Assembly: GCF_022807975.1 (NCBI RefSeq)
Contig: NZ_CP094358.1
Location: 2,790,001-2,854,000 of the forward strand
Direction: 5' to 3'
Length of the DNA: 64,000 nt
Source of the DNA: Abyssalbus ytuae
GTDB lineage: Bacteria > Bacteroidota > Bacteroidia > Flavobacteriales > Flavobacteriaceae
In this document: piece by piece, positions 1 through 9,027 of the stretch
Layout: every line of letters begins with the position of its first letter
How positions within the stretch are numbered: the stretch's first letter is position 1
Position numbers and translations under genes: made by a program
The notes under the pieces: model-generated
Told to the model about the DNA's origin: nothing
Database searches by the model: none
The model's input: only the letters and a program-made list of their open reading frames with translations

Positions 1-67
1 TAGAAGATTCACATGAATTATAACTTAAAATTGGTTAATTTCTGCATAGAACCAAAACAGAGAATAT

Positions 68-313
68 ATGTCAAAAAACAGGCCACGCATAAAAAATGAT
101 AAACAATATGAAGCCCTGAGAGAAAAGGGCATGAGTAAACAAAAAGCTGCCAGAATTGCCAATACGGAGAACAGTGGTAAAAAAGGTGGAGAAGCTGCCA
201 GATATGAAGAACGAACGAAAGAAGAACTTTATAGACAGGCACAAAAAGTAGGTATTAAAGGTCGCTCCAAAATGTCTAAAAAAGAACTTATTTATTCTCT
301 CCGAAATAATTGA
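68..313 (+). CDS. small basic Rho-N/SAP-like protein
   Basis: An 81-aa, strongly basic, soluble protein with no signal peptide or membrane segment. The first half is rich in Lys, Arg and Ala (about residues 1-45). The last ~35 residues, ending SKMSKKELIYSLRNN, look like the short helix-extension-helix of Rho N-terminal or SAP-like nucleic-acid-binding domains. Proteins of this size and layout are common in Bacteroidota and are usually annotated as Rho termination factor N-terminal-like or DUF7218; I infer nucleic-acid binding only. The ATG at 68 is the only good start. Nothing in the neighbourhood indicates a pathway. Confidence 0.65.
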   Translation: MSKNRPRIKNDKQYEALREKGMSKQKAARIANTENSGKKGGEAARYEERTKEELYRQAQKVGIKGRSKMSKKELIYSLRNN

Positions 314-402
314 GAATTTGAATTCTAATCGCGTTTATATTTATTGTGTTTGCATCAAACCGGGTTAAAATTACTTACTAATATTATACTCTAAAATTTT
401 AT

Positions 403-597
403 ATGATGATTAGAATATTAGCTTTAATTTTAACAATAGCAGGCATGATAGGCCTTATAATGGGAGTTCTTGGTATTTTCGGAAGTACGGAAACAGGGGT
501 TAATCCGTGGCCGGTAGCAATTTTAGGCGGGGTTTTCTTTTTATCCGGGGTTTCCATGTTAAAATACAGAAAAGATTCTACGGATGTGAAAGAGTAG
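403..597 (+). CDS. small two-helix membrane protein
   Basis: A 64-aa protein made almost entirely of two hydrophobic segments (about residues 4-27 and 36-53), separated by a short Gly/Pro/Trp loop and followed by a charged tail, so probably an inner-membrane hairpin. A second ATG directly follows the first and could be the start. I do not recognise a family. It stands alone between two plus-strand genes. Confidence 0.5.
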   Translation: MMIRILALILTIAGMIGLIMGVLGIFGSTETGVNPWPVAILGGVFFLSGVSMLKYRKDSTDVKE

Positions 598-742
598 AAT
601 TTATTTTTAAATATTTGCATTTTTTCTCCTTAACACTGTTAAAGAAAACTTAACAGGTTGTTGCTAACGATTCATTTTTAATATATTTAAAACACTGATT
701 TACAGTCAGTCTTTTAAGTGTTACTAACCAAAACCATTAAAA

Positions 743-2260
743 ATGATCTTCAAATACGGCAAAACAGTCCATGCTGTTTTTGTATCAGTTTTGTTTTTAA
801 ATATGCTAACAGCTCAAAAAACAGGCATCTTCGACAATAGTCAGGATGTAGGAAACGTAAAACATCCGGGTACTTCAGTTTTTAATCAGGAAAATCAATT
901 TTACACCCTTACCGGCTCGGGTACCAATATGTGGTTTGGGGAAGATGAGTTTCATTATTTATGGAAATCTGTTCAGGGGGATTTTATTTTACGGGCACAG
1001 ATAGAATTTGTAGGTGAAGGGGCTGACCCTCACCGAAAAACAGGGTGGATAATAAGAAATAATTTCCACGGTAATTCCCCTCATGTAAATGCAAGTATTC
1101 ATGGAGATGGCTTAACATCACTTCAATTCAGAAGAACTTCCGGGGGAGAAACCGAACAGGTTATTCAATCACCGGACAAAATGCCTGATGTGGTTCAACT
1201 GGAAAGGAAGGGTAATAAATACATCATGTCTACGGCAAGATACGGAGAGCCATTGGAAAGCGTTGAAGTTGAAATGTCCCTTAGAAATGAAGTGTTTGTG
1301 GGGTTATATGTTTGTTCTCATAACCCTGATGTAGTTGAAAAAGCGATTTTTAAAAATGTAAGGATTATAAAACCCGTAAATCCTGATTTTCAACCTTATA
1401 GTGATTATATAGGAAGCCACTTGGAAATTATGAATGTGACCACGGGTGACCGGAAAATTCTGATGAGTTCCGATCACAGTATACAGGCTCCGAACTGGAC
1501 ACCCGACGGAAAGACACTGATTTATAATTCTAATGGGTTGCTCTATCAATATAATCTTGAAACAGGTAAAGTAAAAATGTTAAATACAGGCTTTGCTACT
1601 AACAATAACAACGACCATGTACTTAATGCGGATGGCAGTAAAATAGCCATAAGCCATCATAACGACGATGATAATAATATCTCATCAATTTATTATTTGC
1701 CAATTGAAGGGAGTAACAACCCTATAAAAGTAACCAAAGATGGAGTAGGCGCTTCTTATTTGCACGGGTGGTCTGCCAATGAAAAGAAAATGATTTTTAC
1801 GGCAAACCGAAATAATAAGTATGATATTTATGAAGTAGATGTGCAAACCGGAAAAGAGAAGCAGCTTACTGATACTCAAACTTTGGACGATGGATCGGAA
1901 TATTCTCCTGATAACAAGTACATATATTTTAATTCGGACAGGACAGGCACCATGCAGTTATGGCGAATGAAAGCCAATGGTAAAGAACAAACACAGCTTA
2001 CGTTTGATGAATATAATGATTGGTTTCCGCATGTGTCTCCTAACGGGAAGAGTATTGTATTTATATCATATCCGCATGACATTGATTCAGCTGATCATCC
2101 CTTTTATAAACACTGCCTGCTCAGGATCATGCCGGTAACAGGAGGGGAACCCAAAGTGATAGCTTACATTTACGGCGGACAAGGTAGTATAAATGTACCC
2201 AGTTGGTCGCCTGATAGCAAGTATATTGCCTTTGTTACAAACTCTGATAAAGCGAACTGA
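743..2260 (+). CDS. secreted TolB-like beta-propeller protein
   Basis: A 505-aa exported protein with a signal peptide (about residues 1-25, ending near LTAQ). Residues ~30-210 resemble a concanavalin-like jelly-roll domain of the DUF1349 kind. Residues ~225-500 form a TolB/PD40 beta-propeller; the blade motif recurs as WTPDGK, YSPDNK, VSPNGK and WSPDSK. In this family such propellers are protein- or carbohydrate-interaction platforms in the periplasm or outside the cell; no catalytic residues can be assigned. The VOC gene starts 21 nt downstream, so the two are probably co-transcribed. Confidence 0.75.
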   Translation: MIFKYGKTVHAVFVSVLFLNMLTAQKTGIFDNSQDVGNVKHPGTSVFNQENQFYTLTGSGTNMWFGEDEFHYLWKSVQGDFILRAQIEFVGEGADPHRKTGWIIRNNFHGNSPHVNASIHGDGLTSLQFRRTSGGETEQVIQSPDKMPDVVQLERKGNKYIMSTARYGEPLESVEVEMSLRNEVFVGLYVCSHNPDVVEKAIFKNVRIIKPVNPDFQPYSDYIGSHLEIMNVTTGDRKILMSSDHSIQAPNWTPDGKTLIYNSNGLLYQYNLETGKVKMLNTGFATNNNNDHVLNADGSKIAISHHNDDDNNISSIYYLPIEGSNNPIKVTKDGVGASYLHGWSANEKKMIFTANRNNKYDIYEVDVQTGKEKQLTDTQTLDDGSEYSPDNKYIYFNSDRTGTMQLWRMKANGKEQTQLTFDEYNDWFPHVSPNGKSIVFISYPHDIDSADHPFYKHCLLRIMPVTGGEPKVIAYIYGGQGSINVPSWSPDSKYIAFVTNSDKAN

Positions 2261-2281
2261 AAAATTTAAAAGCTACTAAAA

Positions 2282-2755
2282 ATGAAGAAAGTTATTCTTA
2301 TACTGTGTTTTATTATATCGTGTAATTATTGCATTTCTCAACCCAATTTTAATTTTAAGGAAGATCATACTGCCATTTTGGTAAAAGATGTGAATACCAG
2401 CGCCAAATTTTATGGCGAAATACTGGGGTTAAAAGAAATTTATAATGCAGGCTTAGGAGAAAAATTCCGCTGGTTTGAATTTACAAATAAAGTACAGATA
2501 CATCTTATTGAAAGTACAGATGATTTTACTCCTCATAAGGGAATTCATCTGGCTATCAATACCAACAAACTAGCTGAGTTGATAGAATATCTTCGACAAA
2601 AAAATATTCCTTTTGAAAACTGGCAGGGAGAGGGCAATACCACTAATACAAGGCCAGATGAGGTTAAACAAATTTATATCAGGGATCCAGATGGGTATTG
2701 GATTGAAATTAATGATAATAACCTTAAAAAAAATATTTTATTAAATTCTCAATAA
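2282..2755 (+). CDS. exported VOC (glyoxalase-fold) protein
   Basis: A 157-aa protein with a hydrophobic N-terminus (~residues 1-19) and one vicinal-oxygen-chelate module. The beta-alpha-beta-beta-beta pattern begins at DHTAILVKDV; further family marks are FYGEILGL, GIHLAI and the C-terminal DPDGYWIEI. Candidate metal ligands are the His after ED, the His of GIHLA and the last Glu. VOC proteins include lyases, dioxygenases and resistance proteins, so the reaction cannot be told. It follows the propeller protein by 21 nt and probably shares its transcript. Confidence 0.75.
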   Translation: MKKVILILCFIISCNYCISQPNFNFKEDHTAILVKDVNTSAKFYGEILGLKEIYNAGLGEKFRWFEFTNKVQIHLIESTDDFTPHKGIHLAINTNKLAELIEYLRQKNIPFENWQGEGNTTNTRPDEVKQIYIRDPDGYWIEINDNNLKKNILLNSQ

Positions 2756-2871
2756 GTAGAAAACTGTCATTCTTTAAAAAATATGAGGAATCCCTCTGGC
2801 AATTTTTCATAAGATCAAAAAATAGCACAAAACCGTTATACCAGAGAAGATAGGGTTTATTACCCTGTTAG

Positions 2872-3057
2872 AGAGCAATAATTCAACACAGTGAAAGGTT
2901 AGAATCTAAGCCTTATAAAAGTTCAGAAATAGAAATATCCTATTCTGTCTAGCTTGAAGAACAACCTCACCACATAGAAGTTCATTCTATACACTTAGAA
3001 GGACATATACCGAAGACTAAAGACTTAGTCAAAAAAATCAAAACTTTAGATGAGTAA
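2872..3057 (+). pseudogene. decayed coding remnant
   Basis: One plus-strand frame from 2872 to the TAA at 3055 reads like protein, especially the last 34 codons (contains HIPKTKDLVKKIKTLDE), but it is broken by a TAG at 2950. The same frame further upstream has TAG codons at 2869 and 2851. I see no start codon and no other gene in this 370-base gap. All three interrupting stops are TAG, as expected if CAG codons had mutated. The family is not recognised; this could be the tail of a lost gene or chance. Confidence 0.25.
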
Positions 3058-3123
3058 TAAGCAGTAAAGGAGAATCCGTAGCAGGATTTTCTACTCTCCC
3101 GGGACGATATGATGTTTGGAATT

Positions 3124-3363
3124 TTACTTTGTATTCTTCTTCATTTCTTCTATCAATTCTACCATTTTATACATATCCAGAAGAATTTTCTTGGCCTCTT
3201 CGATACCTAGTACATCTGTTATATTGGAGGTTTCCAGAACCGATATTTTTAAAGATTCACTTAATATTTTTTTTATATCTTCTTTTACTTTCAGAATCTC
3301 TTTGGTTTCTTCCATTTTATCTACAATCATGTAGACTTTTAAAAGATTACTATCTTTTATCAT
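3124..3363 (-). CDS. small helical protein, unknown function
   Basis: A 79-aa protein rich in Lys, Glu, Ile and Leu, without signal peptide or membrane segment; it is predicted to be mostly helical (EETKEILKVKEDIKKIL and EEAKKILLDMYKMVELIEEM). Possibly a small coiled-coil or regulatory protein. Overlapping plus-strand frames are composed of Ser/Phe runs and look like shadows. Family not recognised. Confidence 0.45.
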   Translation of the reverse strand: MIKDSNLLKVYMIVDKMEETKEILKVKEDIKKILSESLKISVLETSNITDVLGIEEAKKILLDMYKMVELIEEMKKNTK

Positions 3364-3705
3364 ATCAAGGTTTTTTATTCATAATTTATTGAACAAATTT
3401 ACAATATCTTGCCAAACACCTGAATTAAATTTTAAAAGATTACATTTAATTTCTATTTTCCTAAACATTACCAATAATTTCCTATCCCGAAGGATAGTTT
3501 TTAATTTGGAATTATATTATGCTCACACTCCCCCTAAAGAAAACGTAACATAACATGGGTTATTTGTAATATAAATTCACTTCGTAAATTCCAAAGCTAT
3601 ATTTTTAAAAAGGGAGTTCTTTATATTAAAAGAATACAGGATAAATTAAAAAAAAACGTGACTGTTTGACCGCATTACATAAAAGTAAATACCGGGATAA
3701 TTAAA
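3364..3705. other. intergenic region with an orphan plus-strand hairpin
   Basis: No supported gene. At 3482-3502 there is CTATCC-CGAA-GGATAG followed by five T on the plus strand, the form of an intrinsic terminator, although both flanking genes run on the minus strand. It might end a short antisense or small RNA, or terminate read-through from the remnant upstream. The rest is AT-rich and featureless. Confidence 0.35.
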
Positions 3706-4413
3706 TTATTTTTTTAACCGGCTTACTACTATAAAGTAGGTAATTAGTAAAGACAGGGCTCCTATAAAAATAAATATATAAGTGGTATGTTCAGATAAGA
3801 AGTCAATAATATGTTCTGCCAGATATTTATCTTCCTCTTTTTTTATAATCATAATTAAGACTGAACCTACCAAAATGACAATTATAGCCAAAAAGCCAAA
3901 TAAAGCGGAGGTCTTTTTTGAGTCACTCTGCATATCAGAGATTATTTGTTCTCTTTTTTTTTCTATCATTCTTCTTATTTCCCCTTCCACTTTTTTATCT
4001 GTTACAGTATCGGGAGTTTCATCTTGCATATGTTTCTCTACCTTATCTATTGCCCCCAGTATTTCGTTTTGTTTCAGATAAATATTTTTGAGTTCATGCA
4101 AAATTTCTTCTTTAGTTGTATTGCCACCCGGAGGATGGTTAACAATAATATATACAACGAGATCTTCTATGATTTCATTTAGCTTAATTTTTCTTGGGTC
4201 AAGTTTATTTTCCCTTGTTTTTGAATTTATGATTGTTTGAATTTCGAACATGTTGCATCCGCCCCTTTCCCCGATTTGGGTGGATAAAATTTCAACAATG
4301 TCCTTTTTGGTAATATCCAATAACTTCTCTTTATATTTTAAATAGAGATATATAGTTAAGGGAACAGAGCCAACCAGGACTATGACTCCAATTAAAGATA
4401 AAACATTGTTCAT
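3706..4413 (-). CDS. membrane-anchored protein, unknown function
   Basis: A 235-aa protein with an N-terminal membrane segment (~residues 4-24), a charged cytoplasmic or periplasmic middle (~25-165, helical, with basic runs such as MIEKKREQII) and two further membrane segments (~170-190 and ~207-228). No catalytic motif is visible and I do not recognise the family. It sits 53 nt downstream of folD on the same strand, but is not obviously related to it. Confidence 0.55.
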   Translation of the reverse strand: MNNVLSLIGVIVLVGSVPLTIYLYLKYKEKLLDITKKDIVEILSTQIGERGGCNMFEIQTIINSKTRENKLDPRKIKLNEIIEDLVVYIIVNHPPGGNTTKEEILHELKNIYLKQNEILGAIDKVEKHMQDETPDTVTDKKVEGEIRRMIEKKREQIISDMQSDSKKTSALFGFLAIIVILVGSVLIMIIKKEEDKYLAEHIIDFLSEHTTYIFIFIGALSLLITYFIVVSRLKK

Positions 4414-4466
4414 TACATATATAGTTTAACACTTGGGGATATATAAAAGCGGGGAAGCTATATATA

Positions 4467-5339
4467 TCAGTGTCTCTTTTTAGCTAATAAAGTATTCTTT
4501 AAAAGCATAGCAATTGTCATAGGTCCAACTCCTCCTGGGACAGGGGTAATATAACTTGCTTCCTTACTTACGCTGTCAAACTCAACATCGCCAACAATTT
4601 TATATCCTTTTTCTTTAGTTGAGTCTTTTACGCGAGTAATACCAACATCTATAATAACAACATCTTTTTTTACCATACTTCCGGTTAAAAACTCAGGAAT
4701 ACCTAATGCAACTATAATAATGTCTGCTTTTTTGGTTATTTCTGTAATGTTTTCAGTCCGGCTATGGACTAATGTAACTGTTGCATTTCCTGCTTTTCGT
4801 TTTTGACTCATTAAAATACTAACAGGCCTGCCAACAATGTTACTACGCCCTAAAACTACAACATTTTTTCCAGAAGTTTCTATATTATATCTTTCAATTA
4901 ATTCTAAGATACCAAATGGGGTTGCAGGTAAAAAAGTAGGGATCTCCAATGTCATTTTTCCGACATTCATAGGATGAAAGCCATCAACATCTTTGTCAGG
5001 GTTAACAGCCGTCAAAATTTTTTCTTCGTTAATGTGCTTAGGAAGAGGTAATTGTACTATAAACCCGTCAATGTCAGAATTTGTATTAAGTTTATGTATT
5101 TCATCCAGTAATTCTTCTTCTGTAGTTTCTTCAGGCAAATCAATTAAAGTCGAATCAAATCCTATTTGCTTACATGCTCTTACCTTACTTCCAACATAGG
5201 TAAGGCTGGCGCCGTCTGTGCCAACTATTACCGCAGCAAGATGGGGAACTTTTTCTCCTCTTTCTTTAATTTTTTTTACCTCCCCGGCTATTTCTTCTTT
5301 AATTTGACCCGATATTTTCTTACCGTCTAAAAGTTGCAT
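4467..5339 (-). CDS. folD: bifunctional methylenetetrahydrofolate dehydrogenase / cyclohydrolase
   Basis: FolD interconverts 5,10-methylene-, 5,10-methenyl- and 10-formyl-tetrahydrofolate in the cytoplasm, feeding purine and fMet synthesis. At 290 aa it has the normal family length. Visible signatures are [14 protein letters not shown], which holds the catalytic Tyr and Lys, VQLPLPKHI, the dinucleotide-binding [10 protein letters not shown] and the C-terminal [10 protein letters not shown]. The ATG at 5339 gives a standard MQLLDGK start. ffh lies upstream on the same strand, with a strong terminator-like hairpin between them, so folD probably has its own promoter or depends on read-through. 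Confidence 0.96.
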   Translation of the reverse strand: MQLLDGKKISGQIKEEIAGEVKKIKERGEKVPHLAAVIVGTDGASLTYVGSKVRACKQIGFDSTLIDLPEETTEEELLDEIHKLNTNSDIDGFIVQLPLPKHINEEKILTAVNPDKDVDGFHPMNVGKMTLEIPTFLPATPFGILELIERYNIETSGKNVVVLGRSNIVGRPVSILMSQKRKAGNATVTLVHSRTENITEITKKADIIIVALGIPEFLTGSMVKKDVVIIDVGITRVKDSTKEKGYKIVGDVEFDSVSKEASYITPVPGGVGPMTIAMLLKNTLLAKKRH

Positions 5340-5377
5340 TTTGTTAATGTTAGTTGATTGTTGGTTTAATTATAAAA

Positions 5378-5409
5378 AATAAATTCCCGCTTAAGCGGGA
5401 ACTTATTTA
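5378..5409 (-). terminator. intrinsic terminator downstream of ffh
   Basis: The core TTCCCGCTTAAGCGGGAA (5384-5401) is a perfect palindrome, and flanking A/T bases extend the stem to about 14 bp with one mismatch. On the minus strand the stem is followed by a T-rich run, as expected for a terminator just after the ffh stop codon. Confidence 0.8.
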
Positions 5410-5415
5410 AGTGAT

Positions 5416-6753
5416 TTATCTCATACCTTTCATGGAATTCATCATTTGCATCATTTTTCTTCCACCACCACCCTGCATCATTTTCATCATTTTGCTCATT
5501 TGGGTAAATTGTTTTAATAACTGATTTACCTCCTGTATGGATGTTCCGCTTCCTTTGGCTATTCTTTTTTTTCTGCTGGCATTTAAAACAGAAGGTGTAG
5601 TCCTTTCTTCGGGAGTCATGGAAAAAATTATGGCTTCAATACCTTTAAAAGCATCATCATCAACATCAACATCTTTTAAAGCCTTACCTGCTCCGGGGAT
5701 CATACCAATAAGGTCTTTCATACTCCCCATTTTCTTTATTTGCTGAATCTGATTTAGAAAATCATCAAACCCGAACTGATTTTTGGCTATTTTTTTCTGT
5801 AGTTTTCTTGCTTCTTCTTCATCAAATTGTTCCTGTGCCCTTTCTACTAATGATACTACGTCTCCCATTCCCAGAATACGGTCGGCCATACGTGAGGGAT
5901 AGAAAACATCCATGGCGTCCATTTTTTCTCCTGTGCCAATAAATTTTATGGGTTTGTTTACAACCGATTTAATTGATAAAGCAGCACCACCCCGGGTATC
6001 ACCATCTAGTTTAGTAAGAATTACACCGTCAAAATTTAAAACATCATTAAAGGCCTTTGCAGTATTTACTGCATCCTGCCCGGTCATAGAATCTACTACA
6101 AATAATGTTTCGTTTGGTTTAATAGCCTTGTGTATGTTGGCAATTTCCGTCATCATTTGTTCATCTACTGCCAAACGTCCGGCGGTATCTACAATAACCA
6201 CATTATGCCCGTTTGTTTTTGCATGGGCTATAGCAGCTTTTGCAATGGCTACCGGGTTGTTATTTTCCCTGTCGGAATAAACATCTACCTCTAATTGTTC
6301 TCCTACCACATGCAACTGGTCTATAGCTGCAGGACGATAAACATCACAGGCTACTAAAAGCGGTTTTTTTGTTTTTTTATTTTTAAGGAAGCCGGCCAGT
6401 TTACCTGAAAAGGTAGTTTTACCAGAACCCTGAAGTCCGGACATTAAAATTACAGAAGGGTTTCCGGAAAGATCTATACCGGCGGCATCGCCTCCCATAA
6501 GGCTTGTGAGTTCATCTTTTACGATTTTAACCATAAGCTGGCCGGGTTGTAATGTAGTTAACACATTTTGTCCCAGTGCTTTTTCCTTAACACGGTTGGT
6601 AAACTCTTTAGCCGTTTTAAAATTAACATCGGCATCTAATAATGCTCTCCGTACTTCTTTTAAAGTTTCAGCTACGTTAATTTCTGTAATTTGTCCATGG
6701 CCCTTAAGTACATGTAAGGCCTTATCTAATTTATCACTTAAATTGTCAAACAT
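5416..6753 (-). CDS. ffh: signal recognition particle protein Ffh
   Basis: Ffh is the SRP GTPase that binds 4.5S RNA and signal sequences and delivers nascent membrane proteins to FtsY. With the ATG at 6753 the protein has 445 aa, the family length, and opens MFDNLSDKLDKALHV, the usual start of the N domain. The frame stays open to another ATG at 6804, but those 17 extra residues lack family character and I left them out. The G domain shows GLQGSGKTT (P-loop), DVYRPAAIDQL, DTAGR and TKLDGDTRGG. The C-terminal M domain is Met-rich (MQGGGGRKMMQMMN). Confidence 0.96.
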   Translation of the reverse strand: MFDNLSDKLDKALHVLKGHGQITEINVAETLKEVRRALLDADVNFKTAKEFTNRVKEKALGQNVLTTLQPGQLMVKIVKDELTSLMGGDAAGIDLSGNPSVILMSGLQGSGKTTFSGKLAGFLKNKKTKKPLLVACDVYRPAAIDQLHVVGEQLEVDVYSDRENNNPVAIAKAAIAHAKTNGHNVVIVDTAGRLAVDEQMMTEIANIHKAIKPNETLFVVDSMTGQDAVNTAKAFNDVLNFDGVILTKLDGDTRGGAALSIKSVVNKPIKFIGTGEKMDAMDVFYPSRMADRILGMGDVVSLVERAQEQFDEEEARKLQKKIAKNQFGFDDFLNQIQQIKKMGSMKDLIGMIPGAGKALKDVDVDDDAFKGIEAIIFSMTPEERTTPSVLNASRKKRIAKGSGTSIQEVNQLLKQFTQMSKMMKMMQGGGGRKMMQMMNSMKGMR

Positions 6754-6934
6754 AATATCTATCTGCTTTGAGAAATCTTCTTTTTCCTGAAAAGATGCAT
6801 GCAAATTTAAGGATTTGTATTTGAAGTTTGAAAATAGGAGGAATGAAGTTTAACAAACTTTTGTATATGTCTAAAAACTGATAAAATTTGTTCACCAGTT
6901 TTTTATAATATCATATTTCTGAAAGGCTTTACAA

Positions 6935-6962
6935 AAAAACCCGGTATTGTTACCGGGTTTTT
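6935..6962 (-). terminator. intrinsic terminator of the acidic lipoprotein gene
   Basis: AAACCCGGTA and TACCGGGTTT pair around a TTGT loop; on the minus strand the stem is followed by a run of T. It lies about 70 nt beyond the stop of the lipoprotein at 7031. The plus strand also ends in T, so it could act in both directions. Confidence 0.8.
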
Positions 6963-7030
6963 GAGCTTAGAGGCTTAAAAATTAAACCAAATAACTAAAT
7001 CACCTAAAAACTACTGTATTTTCAATAAAA

Positions 7031-8920
7031 TTATTCTGCCTTTGTAAATATTAGCTCTGTAATAACATCGTTACCATTTGTTTTGAGTGTTATACTGGTT
7101 GCCGAATATTCATGTACTTGCCATGTTCGGTTAAACTCGGTAAAAGATCCGTTAGTATCAAAACTGAGGTTAAGCATCATTTTATTATCCTCCAGTAATA
7201 CCGACCATACACCTGCAACCGTACCTGCGTTGCTTATTGCTGCTACTGTACTGTTTTCAAAATCAAATACGAATAAATAATCACTGTAATCTGAGGTTAT
7301 ATCATCATCCATCCAGTCATCCTGATAATCACTCACAAAGCTGTTAACCACCCAGTCAGATGATGCAATGTAATCTTTTAAAGCTGCCACATCATTTTGT
7401 GTATGCCCGGAGTTACTAATGTATTGAAGAGTTCCTTCGTATTGACCTGTAATTGTTCCGCCATCATAAGTGAAATTATAATTGATAGCATAGGTGCTCC
7501 CTTCTCTTGTAACTTCAACTGTACCTCCTGTGATTGTTATTCCTTCTATATCAGAAGAGGAAGTTGTGCTTTCATCAATAAAGGCACGGGTACCTACGGT
7601 AAAGGTAGATTCTGTAAGCTCCTGGCTGTATTGATAGGTTCCTGCGGCTATAATTTCTACGTCGCTTGATTTCAAATTGATAATCACACCCTGGGTTACT
7701 TCTACATAATCATCCCAATCTCCCCACGGATTTGATCTAACTTCACCATTTACCAGGTGAAGTTCGAATTTCCCCTGATTAATCGTACTCAATTGATCTC
7801 TATAATAAGCATTAGGAGTTCCGTATTTTGGCTCGGTACCGTCAATAACAAATTGGTTTTTAAGCTCTAAACCACCAGAGCAATCTTTTTTCAAGATAAT
7901 TTTATCTTCTTCGCTTTCATTGTATAATTTGATTTTGCCTTCACCAACTTCACCTACTTTCCACTGGTTAGAGAAATCCGGGATGATCTGGAAGTTTATG
8001 TTTGCTACAGGGTCGCCCTCAGTTACAGTAGTTTCCCATGTTCCTTCAATATCAGTATCGGGAAATGTAGCTACAATGGTATTATTTTCTTTAAAAACAA
8101 AATAGACATCCGGGTATTGTTCTGTTTGGTTTTGGCCATTTCTTTTAATATACTCCATTCTCCATCTACAAGTTGCTAAATATTCATTTAAGTATCCAAT
8201 ATCAAAATCATCATCGTTGTAATCATTATCATCATCTTCGTCACATTCATTTTTTGCAACCTCTAATGCTTCTTCCAGTTCTGCATTGTTATTAATTACA
8301 GTTTGTGTGCCTTCATAATCAACTAATTTGATAGGGTAATTAAAGCTTACAAATTCATTTTCTTTTAGCTCTGCAAAGAATCCGAATAAGCTTTCATCAC
8401 TTTGAAAAGTTTTGGTGTCAAGTATTTCGTTATTGGCATCATACACAGAAATGGAAACAGGGTATTCAAAATCAACACACTCTATATCTTGATCTTCACC
8501 ACATTCTTCAATGACACTTTCAAGTTGTTGTTGACTGTCTATGGTTATCTGGGTATAATCGCCCAAAATAATGTTAATAGGGAACTGAATACTCAGTTCA
8601 TCAATATCATCTTCATACTCGTCATAAATTTCTTCGATAAAATCAAGACCTTCTTCAGATTCAATAGTGATTTTAACATCATTTACAAAAACGGTTACCG
8701 GGAAAACAACGGTGGTACAACTGGCCTGGTCAATAATATTATCTTTGGAGCCATCGAGCAAAGTTGTTTTAGTTATCAGGTCTGCTATGTCGGAGGAAGC
8801 AGCAATTACTTCGGTTTCCTCTTCGTCCGGAAGTTCTGTTACTTCGTCTTGACACGAGGTTAATACTAAAAATCCTAAAAAGGATAAGACTAAAAAGTTT
8901 TTTAATAAATTTTTCATCAT
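7031..8920 (-). CDS. acidic repeat-containing surface lipoprotein
   Basis: A 629-aa lipoprotein with a signal peptide and lipobox LTSC (Cys23). Residues ~65-230 hold four imperfect copies of a unit starting with an aromatic-Pro-beta motif (VVFPVTVFV, IQFPINIIL, FEYPVSISV, FNYPIKLV), each followed by a helix such as LESVIEEC. An Asp/Asn run (~230-245) links to a C-terminal half with lipocalin-like DUF sequences containing WRMEYIKRNG and YVFDFENS-like strands. The family is not recognised. The gene is divergent from the ECF sigma gene, and its upstream region carries the same ECF-type motif as fecR, so it is likely a target of that sigma factor and possibly the ligand-binding partner of the TonB receptor. 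Confidence 0.7.
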   Translation of the reverse strand: MMKNLLKNFLVLSFLGFLVLTSCQDEVTELPDEEETEVIAASSDIADLITKTTLLDGSKDNIIDQASCTTVVFPVTVFVNDVKITIESEEGLDFIEEIYDEYEDDIDELSIQFPINIILGDYTQITIDSQQQLESVIEECGEDQDIECVDFEYPVSISVYDANNEILDTKTFQSDESLFGFFAELKENEFVSFNYPIKLVDYEGTQTVINNNAELEEALEVAKNECDEDDDNDYNDDDFDIGYLNEYLATCRWRMEYIKRNGQNQTEQYPDVYFVFKENNTIVATFPDTDIEGTWETTVTEGDPVANINFQIIPDFSNQWKVGEVGEGKIKLYNESEEDKIILKKDCSGGLELKNQFVIDGTEPKYGTPNAYYRDQLSTINQGKFELHLVNGEVRSNPWGDWDDYVEVTQGVIINLKSSDVEIIAAGTYQYSQELTESTFTVGTRAFIDESTTSSSDIEGITITGGTVEVTREGSTYAINYNFTYDGGTITGQYEGTLQYISNSGHTQNDVAALKDYIASSDWVVNSFVSDYQDDWMDDDITSDYSDYLFVFDFENSTVAAISNAGTVAGVWSVLLEDNKMMLNLSFDTNGSFTEFNRTWQVHEYSATSITLKTNGNDVITELIFTKAE

Positions 8921-8950
8921 GCGATAATTTGGTTTGACATTTTATAGTAG

Positions 8951-8974
8951 AACAGCCTTATACAAAAAAACCCT
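8951..8974 (-). promoter_or_regulatory. putative ECF sigma promoter of the lipoprotein gene
   Basis: On the minus strand this reads AGGGTTTTTT, 7 nt, GGCTGTT. The same two blocks with the same 7-nt spacing occur at 9551-9574 in front of fecR. No -7 TAnnTTTG box is needed to explain it. The element starts about 30 nt upstream of the lipoprotein start. Shared use by the sigma factor encoded at 9028 is inferred. Confidence 0.5.
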
Positions 8975-9027
8975 ACCTTCAACCTGAAATTTTTTTTATT
9001 ACCTTTAAAATCAAATCCGCCCTATCA

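Noticed and set aside
3116-3392. Plus-strand Ser/Phe-rich frames opposite the 79-aa gene
   Set aside because: Composition is that of the antisense of a Lys/Glu-rich gene; the minus-strand frame is the more natural protein.
6754-6804. 17-residue N-terminal extension of Ffh
   Set aside because: The NG domain begins normally at the ATG at 6753, and the extension has no counterpart in the family.
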